From an uncultured Leptotrichiaceae bacterium (GTDB lineage: Bacteria > Fusobacteriota > Fusobacteriia > Fusobacteriales > Leptotrichiaceae), in NCBI GenBank assembly GCA_938037005.1, contig CALHVR010000055.1, positions 1 through 16,045 on the forward strand: a stretch of 16,045 nt of DNA, in the 5' to 3' direction. The notes beneath the pieces were generated by a model, which made no database searches, was not told the DNA's origin, and saw only the letters and a program-made list of their open reading frames with translations. This document shows, in pieces, positions 1 to 5,910 of this stretch (position 1 is the first letter of the stretch; each line of letters begins with the position of its first letter). A program made the position numbers and the translations under genes.

Positions 1-46
1 ACATAGAAATTCTTTCTTCTAATGTGAATTTACTTTTTCTTTCCAT
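1..46 (-). CDS. IS3-family transposase OrfA, N-terminal fragment (partial)
   Basis: The minus-strand ATG at 46-44 opens a frame reading MERKSKFTLEERISM, which continues past the window edge. A basic start followed by F-T-x-E-E-R is how the helix-turn-helix OrfA proteins of IS3/IS150 elements commonly begin. These proteins bind the element's ends and, after a programmed frameshift into orfB, yield the full transposase. GGAGG lies 11 bases upstream, a rather long spacing. That ribosome site lies in the 3' arm of a hairpin formed by the element's leader (see the repeat at 53-101). Only 15 codons are visible, so it cannot be said whether the gene is intact. Confidence 0.6.
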   Translation of the reverse strand, partial: MERKSKFTLEERISM

Positions 47-100
47 AAAAAAATGTACCTCCAAACTATTTTCATTTTTTCTGTCCAGTTTGTTGGTACA
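1..100 (-). mobile_element. Left end of an IS3-family (IS150-like) insertion sequence, cut by the window edge
   Basis: Read on the minus strand, position 100 starts with TGTACCAACAAACTGGACAG. This matches the usual IS150-group terminal repeat style, which begins TGTAC and ends in a GGACA core about 15 to 20 bases in. A short leader follows, then GGAGG (62-58) and an ATG at 46 opening a transposase-like reading frame that runs out of the window. The tip is therefore placed near position 100, and the rest of the element, including its right end, lies upstream of the window. The visible flank beyond the tip (101-103) cannot be tested for a target duplication without the other end. Family assignment rests on the tip sequence and 15 codons of orfA. 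Confidence 0.7.
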
Positions 101-101
101 T
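53..101 (-). repeat. Hairpin in the IS leader (copy 1 of a three-copy repeat)
   Basis: The arms ATGTACCTCCAAACT (53-67) and AGTTTGTTGGTACAT (87-101) pair over 15 positions with two central mismatches, around a 19-base loop. Read on the minus strand the hairpin is followed directly by seven T residues (53-47 region) and then the orfA start. It therefore looks like an intrinsic terminator placed between the tip and the transposase gene, and the orfA GGAGG (62-58) lies in its 3' arm. Leader hairpins that shield a transposase gene from transcription entering from outside are known in other IS families such as IS10 and IS50. Applying that role here is inference. Confidence 0.65.
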
Positions 102-158
102 GTTCTGTGAGTTCTAGCTTTTTATTTTGTTTCATCTAAGATTAAACAAAGCATAATG

Positions 159-167
159 TGCTATAAT
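159..167 (+). promoter_or_regulatory. Extended -10 promoter for the rlpA-fabG-rnhA operon
   Basis: TGCTATAAT at 159-167 is a perfect -10 hexamer with a TGN extension. No good -35 is visible 16-18 bases upstream (sequence near AGATTA), which fits an extended -10 promoter. Transcription would begin near 174. This places the upstream in-frame ATG at 156 outside the transcript and supports the start at 201. Confidence 0.65.
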
Positions 168-200
168 AATTTTGCCCAAAATTTAAAAAATGGAGGAAAT

Positions 201-671
201 ATGAAAAAGATAATAACCATACTTATGGTGTTGGCTATATCTATGTCTTTAAATGCAGCTAGTAAATCAAAAAGTGTAAAAGAGAAATTAGCTAAAGAAA
301 TAAAAAAGGAGTTAGAGCCTAGATTAGAAAAAACTATTGAAAATAACGATGTAATAGAAAATAAATCTGTTAAGGAAGCGTATTTTCAAACTGGTGGAGC
401 CTCTTTCTATGGTGGAAAATGGAATGGAAGAAGAACTGCGAGTGGAGAGATATTTAACACTTCGCAAATGACAGCAGCTCATAAAACTTTACCATTTGGT
501 ACTAAAGTAAGAGTAACAAACTTAAGTAATGGGAAATCAGTAGTTGTAAAAATTAATGATAGAGGACCTTTTATAAAGGGAAGAGTTATTGATTTGAGCC
601 ATGCGGCATTTTCAGTAATAGAGAATGTAAGTCGTGGAGTAGCAAAAGTAAAATTAGAAATTTTAAAATAA
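201..671 (+). CDS. Secreted RlpA-like double-psi beta-barrel protein (septal ring lytic transglycosylase family)
   Basis: The 156-residue protein opens with a signal peptide (MKK, then a hydrophobic stretch to about residue 18 and a likely cut after LNAA). A charged, coil-prone linker follows (about 23-60), then an RlpA double-psi beta-barrel (about 64-155). Family landmarks are GGASFYGG (65-72), RRTASGE, TAAHKTLPFG with His94, and INDRGPF with Asp120. The 26-residue His-Asp spacing is the one expected for the catalytic pair of active RlpA enzymes, which cleave peptidoglycan glycan strands lacking stem peptides. There is no lipobox cysteine and no SPOR domain, so it should be soluble in the periplasm rather than anchored at the septum. 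The start at 201 is chosen because GGAGG (192-196) precedes it and the promoter -10 (162-167) lies downstream of the alternative ATG at 156. It is first in an operon, 31 bases before fabG. A non-catalytic barrel protein is the main alternative. Confidence 0.85.
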   Translation: MKKIITILMVLAISMSLNAASKSKSVKEKLAKEIKKELEPRLEKTIENNDVIENKSVKEAYFQTGGASFYGGKWNGRRTASGEIFNTSQMTAAHKTLPFGTKVRVTNLSNGKSVVVKINDRGPFIKGRVIDLSHAAFSVIENVSRGVAKVKLEILK

Positions 672-702
672 GAAATAAAAAACTAAGAAAGGTGGAGAAG
701 TG

Positions 703-1413
703 GTGTTAAAAGGTAAAATAGCATTAGTAACAGGTGGATCAAGAGGTATAGGAAAAGAAATAGTGTTAAAATACGCTGAAAATGGAGCAACAGTTATTTC
801 AGGTGATTTAATTGATGCGGACTATACTCATGAAAATGTAGAACACATTAAACTAAATGTAACAGATAGAGAAAACATAAAAGAAATAGCAAAAATAATA
901 AAAGACAAATACGGAAAACTTGATATATTAGTAAATAATGCAGGAATTACGAGAGACTCATTATTACAAAGAATGTCGGAAGATAACTGGGATTTAGTTG
1001 TTGACATTAACTTAAAAGGTGTGTTTAATGTGATGCAAGGATTTGTTTCATTATTATTTAAAAGTGAATCTGCAAGTGTTATAAATATGGCTTCAGTAGT
1101 TGGATTAGATGGAAATGTTGGTCAAACAAATTATTCAGCTACAAAAGGTGGAGTTATTGCGATGACAAAAACATGGGCAAAAGAATTTGGTAGAAAAAAT
1201 GTAAGATCAAATGCTTTAGCACCAGGGTTTATTCAAACTGATATGACACATGTTTTACCGGAAAAAGTAATAGAAACAGTATTAGCACAAACACCTTTAA
1301 AAAGAATGGGAACAGCTGAAGATATTGCAGAAGCTTCATTATTCTTAGCTAGTGATGCTTCAAAATTTATAACGGGACAAGTTATAAGAATTGATGGAGG
1401 ATTAAACTTATAG
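703..1413 (+). CDS. fabG: 3-oxoacyl-ACP reductase-like short-chain dehydrogenase (FabG family)
   Basis: A classical SDR of 236-237 residues, the usual FabG length. FabG reduces 3-oxoacyl-ACP to 3-hydroxyacyl-ACP in the fatty-acid elongation cycle in the cytosol. Visible motifs (numbered from the GTG at 700) are the Rossmann TGGSRGIG (11-18), NNAG (79-82), Asn104 in VDINLKG, Ser132, and YSATK with Tyr145 and Lys149. The C-terminal GGLNL end is also typical. Asp36 stands at the end of the second beta strand (VISGD), where NADPH enzymes usually lack an acid, so NADH preference is possible. Two adjacent GTG codons (700 and 703) can start the gene. GTG 703 is chosen because GGAG (694-697) is five bases away, as for neighbouring genes. 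No fab or acp genes adjoin it, so an acetoacetyl-CoA reductase or other ketoreductase role cannot be excluded. Confidence 0.85.
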   Translation: MLKGKIALVTGGSRGIGKEIVLKYAENGATVISGDLIDADYTHENVEHIKLNVTDRENIKEIAKIIKDKYGKLDILVNNAGITRDSLLQRMSEDNWDLVVDINLKGVFNVMQGFVSLLFKSESASVINMASVVGLDGNVGQTNYSATKGGVIAMTKTWAKEFGRKNVRSNALAPGFIQTDMTHVLPEKVIETVLAQTPLKRMGTAEDIAEASLFLASDASKFITGQVIRIDGGLNL

Positions 1414-1416
1414 TTT

Positions 1417-2052
1417 ATGACAAAAATAAAATATTACGCTTATTATATAATTGATACTTCAGAGCAAGGAGTTTTAACAAATTGGGATGAATGTCAAAAA
1501 AAAGTGAGTGGAAAAAAGACAAGATATAAATCATTTAAAACAGAAAATGAAGCCGTTGAATGGCTAAAAAACGGAGCTGAATACGAAACTAAAGAACAAA
1601 AATTAGGAAGAATGCCGGATTTATTTGCAGAATTAGATAGAGAGGCAGTTTACTTTGATGCAGGAACAGGTCGTGGTAAAGGAGTAGAAGTTAAAATCTC
1701 TGATTATGATGGAAATTCATTGTTAAATAAAGTATTGGGCGAATCAAAATTAAATGAATTTGGAAACTATTATTTATCAGACGGCAGAACAAATAATTTT
1801 GGTGAATTAGTTGGACTTTATGCAGCTTTAAAATATGCCGATAAATATAATAAAAAAATTATTTGTGGCGATAGTAATTTGATTATAGAATATTGGTCTT
1901 TAGGTCGATATAATAAAGAAAATATTGATAAAGATACAATAGAATTAATAACAAAAGTAACAAAAATGAGAAAAAATTATGAAGATAAAGGTGGAATAAT
2001 AAAAAAAATATCGGGAGATATAAATCCTGCAGATTTAGGATTTCATAAATAG
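1417..2052 (+). CDS. rnhA: Ribonuclease HI with N-terminal hybrid-binding domain
   Basis: The 211-residue protein has two parts. Residues 3-50 (YYAYYIIDT..., W23, YKSF, EAVEWL) form the viroplasmin-like RNA/DNA hybrid-binding domain found at the start of eukaryotic RNase H1 and some bacterial RNases HI. Residues about 76-211 form the RNase H fold. The four metal-binding catalytic acids are in place: Asp81 (YFDAGT), Glu130 (NNFGELVGLYAAL), Asp152 (CGDSN) and Asp206 (NPADLGFHK). The enzyme cuts the RNA strand of RNA/DNA hybrids, removing R-loops and replication primers. The ATG lies three bases after the fabG stop. The nearest Shine-Dalgarno (GGAGG, 1396-1400) is 16 bases away inside fabG, so translation probably depends on coupling to fabG. 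Confidence 0.85.
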   Translation: MTKIKYYAYYIIDTSEQGVLTNWDECQKKVSGKKTRYKSFKTENEAVEWLKNGAEYETKEQKLGRMPDLFAELDREAVYFDAGTGRGKGVEVKISDYDGNSLLNKVLGESKLNEFGNYYLSDGRTNNFGELVGLYAALKYADKYNKKIICGDSNLIIEYWSLGRYNKENIDKDTIELITKVTKMRKNYEDKGGIIKKISGDINPADLGFHK

Positions 2053-2107
2053 TTTTCATAAAGATTAAAATTTAACTAATAAAAAAGTTAAGATTTGTGG
2101 AGGAAAA

Positions 2108-2491
2108 ATGAGAAAACTAATTTTATTTTTATTAATGTGTACAGTGTTTACGTTTGGTTTTTCTGCAAAAAATCAAACAAAAAAAATAGTAACTAAAGTT
2201 TTTACTGGTGATTATATAAAAGCAAGTAATACATTTACTTATAAAAAAGATAATTTGATTTTTCCAGATAAAACAGTTATTTATACTGTAAAACCGATGG
2301 ATGGTTCAATAGAAAGAATTTTTAATTATTTAAAATTAAATTATGAAGTTAAAGAGAATCAAAAAATAAATTTAGAAATTATTGGAAGAGTAACTTCAGA
2401 AGGAATTTTAGAAGTTTATAAAGTAAATAATTATATAATACCTGAAGAAAATATGAAAGGTAGAGAAAATTATATATTATTTGGGCAATAA
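2108..2491 (+). CDS. Small secreted protein of unknown function
   Basis: I do not recognise this 127-residue protein. It has a clear signal peptide (MRK, then a hydrophobic core of residues 4-18, likely cut after FSA at 20). No lipobox is present: the only cysteine, Cys11, lies in the core. The mature part is about 107 residues, lysine-rich, with beta-strand-like stretches (VIYTVKPMDG at 57-66, INLEIIGRV at 87-95, ILEVYKVNNYII at 100-111), suggesting a small beta-rich periplasmic domain. The start is well supported by GGAGG (2099-2103) four bases before the ATG. It is the last gene before the terminator at 2501, 55 bases after rnhA with no obvious promoter between, so it is probably co-transcribed with rlpA, fabG and rnhA. 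Confidence 0.7.
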   Translation: MRKLILFLLMCTVFTFGFSAKNQTKKIVTKVFTGDYIKASNTFTYKKDNLIFPDKTVIYTVKPMDGSIERIFNYLKLNYEVKENQKINLEIIGRVTSEGILEVYKVNNYIIPEENMKGRENYILFGQ

Positions 2492-2500
2492 AAAAATATG

Positions 2501-2536
2501 AAGTACAGAAAGAAATACTTTCTGTATTTTTATTTT
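2501..2536 (+). terminator. Intrinsic terminator of the rlpA-fabG-rnhA operon
   Basis: AAGTACAGAAAG (2501-2512) pairs with CTTTCTGTATTT (2518-2529) over 12 positions, including one G-T wobble, around the loop AAATA. A T-rich tail, TTTTTATTTT, follows. It sits 10 bases after the stop of the small secreted protein and closes the operon before the rho promoter. Confidence 0.85.
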
Positions 2537-2590
2537 AAATTTAATATTTTTTAAATAACATATTAGGATGTTAAATAGATGGGGAAAATA

Positions 2591-2599
2591 TGATATAAT
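2591..2599 (+). promoter_or_regulatory. Extended -10 promoter for rho
   Basis: TGATATAAT at 2591-2599 is a perfect -10 with TGN extension. The -35 region 17 bases upstream (TTAAAT, 2571-2576) is a weak match. Start near 2606 would give a leader of only about 20 bases before the ATG at 2625, with AGGAG at 2611-2615. That leaves little room for the long autoregulatory leader known for rho in enteric bacteria. Confidence 0.6.
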
Positions 2600-2624
2600 A
2601 AGAAAAAAATAGGAGTAAAATTAG

Positions 2625-3899
2625 ATGGTAAAAAAAGAAAAGGTTGAAGTCGAGATAATGACTGATGAAGAGGTAATAAAAGAAATTTTGTCTATGAATA
2701 TTACGTCTTTAAAAAAAATGGCAAAAGAATATAAGATTGAAAATTATACGACAATGAATAAAATTGATTTAATAAATCATATTTTAATTGAAAAAGGAAA
2801 TGATAATGGTAAAATTTATGGTTTTGGGAAATTAGAAACATTCAATGACGGTTATGGTTTTTTACGTGAAACGACAGTAGAGGCAGATATTTATATTTCA
2901 GCATCACAAATTAGAAGATTTTATATGAGAAATGATGATATTATTTTTGGTGAATTAAGAATACCTGTTGGAGATGAAAAAAATTATGGAATGCTAAAAG
3001 TATTGTTAATAAATGGAGATTTAGCTGAAAAATCTAAAGAAAGACCTATATTTGATGATTTAGTACCTTCTTATCCAAATGAAAAAATTAATCTTGGAGA
3101 AGGGAATATTTCAAGTAGAATAATTGATATAATTTCTCCAATAGGTAAAGGACAAAGAGCTTTAATTGTTGCATCTCCAAAAGCGGGTAAAACAACATTG
3201 TTATCAACATTAGCGAACGATATAATAAAATATAATCCTGAATTAAATGTATGGATATTACTAATAGATGAACGACCTGAAGAAGTAACAGATATTCGTG
3301 AAAATGTAAAAGATGCAGAAGTTTATGCAGCGACATTTGATGAAGAGCCTAAAGTTCATATACAAGTTACAGAAAATGTATTGGAAATGGCAAAAAGAGA
3401 GGTAGAAAAAGGAAAAGATATTGTTATTTTGATGGATAGCTTGACGAGATTGGCACGTTCGTATAATATTGTAATTCCATCAAGTGGAAAAGTTTTAACA
3501 GGAGGAATTGATCCAAACGCTTTATATTATCCAAAAAGATTTTTGGGAGCAGCGAGAAATATAAAAAATGGGGGAAGTTTAACTATAATTGCAACAGCGT
3601 TAGTAGATACAGGAAGTAAAATGGACGAAGTAATATTTGAAGAATTTAAAGGTACAGGAAATATGGAAATTATATTAAGTAGAACATTACAGCAATTAAG
3701 AATTTTTCCAGCTATTGATATTTTGAAAAGTGGAACAAGAAGAGAAGAACTTTTAATTTCTAAAAAAAATCTTGAAAAAATATGGAAATTAAGAGAAGAA
3801 TTAGCTAAAGAAGATGAGATTGAAGTAATGAAAAAATTAAAAAAACTTATAGCAGAGTATAAATCTAATGATGAGATGTTGAAAAAAATATATAAATAA
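2625..3899 (+). CDS. rho: Transcription termination factor Rho
   Basis: The hexameric RNA helicase that loads on untranslated C-rich RNA and ends transcription. The 424-residue length is normal for Rho without the large insertions seen in some phyla. Order of domains: an N-terminal helical Rho_N/SAP-like part (about 14-58, SLKKMAKEYKI), a cold-shock/OB RNA-binding domain (about 61-135, YGFGKLETFNDGYGFLR), then the RecA-type ATPase (about 160-415). Visible are Walker A ASPKAGKTT (183-191), catalytic Glu216 in IDERPEE, Walker B IVILMD (266-271) followed by SLTRLARSYN, the Q-loop region GGIDPNALYYPKRFLGAARN, the R-loop EEFKGTGNME (339-348), and the arginine finger region SGTRREELL (369-377). AGGAG lies nine bases before the ATG. 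It has its own promoter and no strong terminator after it; the pgk promoter lies in the 195-base gap that follows. Confidence 0.97.
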   Translation: MVKKEKVEVEIMTDEEVIKEILSMNITSLKKMAKEYKIENYTTMNKIDLINHILIEKGNDNGKIYGFGKLETFNDGYGFLRETTVEADIYISASQIRRFYMRNDDIIFGELRIPVGDEKNYGMLKVLLINGDLAEKSKERPIFDDLVPSYPNEKINLGEGNISSRIIDIISPIGKGQRALIVASPKAGKTTLLSTLANDIIKYNPELNVWILLIDERPEEVTDIRENVKDAEVYAATFDEEPKVHIQVTENVLEMAKREVEKGKDIVILMDSLTRLARSYNIVIPSSGKVLTGGIDPNALYYPKRFLGAARNIKNGGSLTIIATALVDTGSKMDEVIFEEFKGTGNMEIILSRTLQQLRIFPAIDILKSGTRREELLISKKNLEKIWKLREELAKEDEIEVMKKLKKLIAEYKSNDEMLKKIYK

Positions 3900-4015
3900 A
3901 AGGTTTTTAATAAAATTAAGTTAGAGAATTAACTATAAAAAAGTGAATTTTAACACTTTATATTATAAATGTTTTGCTATTAAAAAAATATTTTAAAAAT
4001 TCTTTATGATATAAC

Positions 4016-4045
4016 TTGAAAAAATAGTAGAAATAGTGCTATAAT
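4016..4045 (+). promoter_or_regulatory. Promoter for pgk
   Basis: TTGAAA (4016-4021), an 18-base spacer and TATAAT (4040-4045), with TG at 4037-4038 making an extended -10. The predicted start near 4052 leaves a leader of about 43 bases. It is one of the two best promoter matches in the window, as expected for a highly expressed glycolytic gene. Confidence 0.75.
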
Positions 4046-4094
4046 TATAATATAAAAGTTAAACATTAATTTTATAAATATTTAGGAGGAAGTA

Positions 4095-5318
4095 ATGGCT
4101 AAAAAAACGTTAAAAGATTTAGATGTAAAAGGTAAAAAAGTTTTAGTTAGAGTAGACTTTAATGTACCTATAAAAAATGGAGTAATCGGTGATGATAACA
4201 GAATTACTGCAGCGTTACCAACATTAAACTATATTTTAGAAAATGGTGGGAAAGTGATTGCGTTCTCTCACTTAGGTAAAGTTAAAGCTGAAGAAGATAA
4301 AGCTTCAAAAACATTAGCACCAGTGGCAGTTAGATTATCTGAAAAATTAGGAAAACCAGTTAAATTTGTCCCAGCTACAAGAGGGAAAGAATTAGAAGAA
4401 GCAGTAGCAGCCTTAAATGAAGGTGAAATCTTAATGTTTGAAAATACAAGATTTGAAGATTTAGATGGGAAAAAAGAATCTAAAAATGATCCAGAATTAG
4501 GTAAATACTGGGCTTCATTAGGAGATGTATTTGTAAATGATGCCTTTGGAACAGCACATAGAGCACATGCTTCAAATGTAGGAATAGCATCAAATATTAA
4601 AGAATCAGCAGTTGGATTCTTAATTGAAAAAGAAATTAACTTTATTGGAGGAGCAGTTGATAATCCTGAAAGACCATTAGTTGCAATTTTAGGAGGAGCA
4701 AAAGTATCTGATAAAATTGGAGTTATTGATAATTTATTAGAAAAAGCTGATAAAGTAATTATCGGTGGTGGAATGATGTTTACATTCTTAAAAGCATTAG
4801 GAAAAAATACTGGATCTTCATTATTAGAAGCTGATAAAGTTGATTTAGCAAAATCATTATTAGAAAAAGCAAAAAATAAAGGTGTAGAATTATTATTACC
4901 AGTTGATGCAATAGTAGCTCAAGAATTTAGTAATGACGTAGAATTCAAAACAGTTTCAGTTGATGAAATTGAAGATGGATGGATGGGACTAGACATCGGT
5001 GAAAAATCAGTAGAATTATTTGAAAAAGCGTTAGAAGGTGCAAAAACAGTTGTATGGAACGGACCAATGGGTGTATTTGAAATGTCTAATTATGCAAATG
5101 GAACAATTGGAGTATGTAAAGCTATAGCTGAATTAAAAGATGCTAAAACAATAATTGGTGGAGGAGATTCAGCAGCAGCAGCAATTCAATTAGGATTTGC
5201 AGATAAATTCTCTCATATCTCAACAGGTGGAGGAGCTTCAATGGAATACTTAGAAGGAAAAGTATTACCAGGTGTTGCAGCTATATCAGAAAAAAAATGC
5301 GGATGCGGAAATCATTAA
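4095..5318 (+). CDS. pgk: Phosphoglycerate kinase
   Basis: Catalyses the ATP-forming step of glycolysis: 1,3-bisphosphoglycerate plus ADP to 3-phosphoglycerate plus ATP. The 407-residue monomer has all family landmarks: VRVDFNVP (18-25), DDNRI (33-37), SHLGK (58-62), the substrate-site TAHRAHAS (153-160), GAKVSDKI (201-208), WNGPMGVFE (321-329), GGGDSAAA (355-362) and STGGGASMEYLEGK (376-389). GGAGG at 4085-4089 precedes the ATG by five bases. It is a single-gene unit with its own promoter and terminator. Unusually, the protein runs past the normal end (GVAAISEK) with a short tail KCGCGNH carrying two cysteines and a terminal histidine. The tail is in frame and is followed by a clean TAA, so it is not obviously a frameshift artefact. 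Confidence 0.97.
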   Translation: MAKKTLKDLDVKGKKVLVRVDFNVPIKNGVIGDDNRITAALPTLNYILENGGKVIAFSHLGKVKAEEDKASKTLAPVAVRLSEKLGKPVKFVPATRGKELEEAVAALNEGEILMFENTRFEDLDGKKESKNDPELGKYWASLGDVFVNDAFGTAHRAHASNVGIASNIKESAVGFLIEKEINFIGGAVDNPERPLVAILGGAKVSDKIGVIDNLLEKADKVIIGGGMMFTFLKALGKNTGSSLLEADKVDLAKSLLEKAKNKGVELLLPVDAIVAQEFSNDVEFKTVSVDEIEDGWMGLDIGEKSVELFEKALEGAKTVVWNGPMGVFEMSNYANGTIGVCKAIAELKDAKTIIGGGDSAAAAIQLGFADKFSHISTGGGASMEYLEGKVLPGVAAISEKKCGCGNH

Positions 5319-5329
5319 TATAATTATTG

Positions 5330-5369
5330 AAGTATTGGTATAACTTTTGTTGTGCTAATACTTTTTTTT
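5330..5369 (+). terminator. Intrinsic terminator of pgk
   Basis: AAGTATTGGTATAAC (5330-5344) pairs with GTTGTGCTAATACTT (5349-5363) as a 15-base stem with three G-T wobbles and no mismatch, around a TTTT loop. Eight T residues follow (5362-5369). Confidence 0.9.
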
Positions 5370-5392
5370 AATAAATGAAGAAGAAAACTAAA

Positions 5393-5417
5393 TTTTTATA
5401 AAAGAAATTTATAAAAA
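5393..5417. repeat. Perfect A+T inverted repeat upstream of the secreted orphan gene
   Basis: TTTTTATAAA (5393-5402) and TTTATAAAAA (5408-5417) are exact inverted copies around AGAAA. No T-run follows, so it is not a standard terminator. It lies in the 90 bases between the pgk terminator and the next gene, where I could not settle on a promoter. It may be an operator, an RNA hairpin in the leader, or chance in A+T-rich DNA. Confidence 0.35.
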
Positions 5418-5459
5418 CACATACAATGAATTGAATTTTTAAAAAGAAGTGAGATTAAG

Positions 5460-5876
5460 ATGAAGAAAAAGATATTAATATTCTTAGTATTAAGTGCAAT
5501 AATTAATTTTGCAAATAGTAATCCTTTTGATAATGAAAATTTCAAGTATATATTTGAAAATGTTGGGACAATTTTTGGAGATGATTATCGTTGTAAATTT
5601 ATTTCAAAACAAATATTATTAAAATCATATCATACTGATAATAAAAATATAGATATGGTTAAAAGTTTTGAAGATTCGTTAAAAACATACGGAAGAATAA
5701 TACAATTAGAAGCAGATTTTGATAAAATAGAAGATCCAATAGAAGTGACGACAGTTTATTATAGCCGTTATTGTAAAATTCCAGAACAAAAATGGCTTGA
5801 TAAAATAAATTCACCAGCATTAAATAAGTATATGAAAAATATAGAAAAATTAAAAAGTCATAATAGTAACAGATAA
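5460..5876 (+). CDS. Small secreted protein of unknown function, upstream of the nucleotidase
   Basis: I do not recognise this 138-residue protein. A signal peptide is clear (MKKK, hydrophobic residues 5-17, likely cut after ANS at about 20). The mature part has only two cysteines, Cys45 (DDYRC) and Cys105 (SRYC), which could form one disulfide in the periplasm. There are also helical-looking charged stretches (MVKSFEDSLKTYGRIIQLEADFDKIED, residues 66-92) and a lysine-rich C-terminal helix (122-133). It ends 34 bases before the nucleotidase gene, with no terminator between, so the two are probably co-transcribed and both exported. A helper role for the nucleotidase is only a guess from position. 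The ribosome site is weak (AAGTGAG, about six bases before the ATG). Confidence 0.65.
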   Translation: MKKKILIFLVLSAIINFANSNPFDNENFKYIFENVGTIFGDDYRCKFISKQILLKSYHTDNKNIDMVKSFEDSLKTYGRIIQLEADFDKIEDPIEVTTVYYSRYCKIPEQKWLDKINSPALNKYMKNIEKLKSHNSNR

Positions 5877-5910
5877 AATATGTAAAAATTTAAAAAGATA
5901 GGAGTAGTAT

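Noticed and set aside
156..200. Longer start for the RlpA-like protein at ATG 156
   Set aside because: The added 15 residues precede a complete signal peptide, there is no ribosome site before 156, and the promoter -10 (162-167) lies inside this stretch. GGAGG directly before 201 decides the start.
2072..2091. Hairpin TTAACT/AGTTAA between rnhA and the small secreted protein
   Set aside because: Six A+T-rich base pairs and no T-run; expected by chance here.
3088..3336. Minus-strand open frame inside rho
   Set aside because: It lies opposite a fully conserved Rho ATPase sequence, is leucine- and histidine-rich as antisense of A+T-rich genes tends to be, and has no ribosome site or family character.
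3938..3958. Terminator after rho (AAAGTG and CACTTT)
   Set aside because: The stem is only six bases and is followed by ATATTATAAA rather than a T-run, so it is too weak to call.
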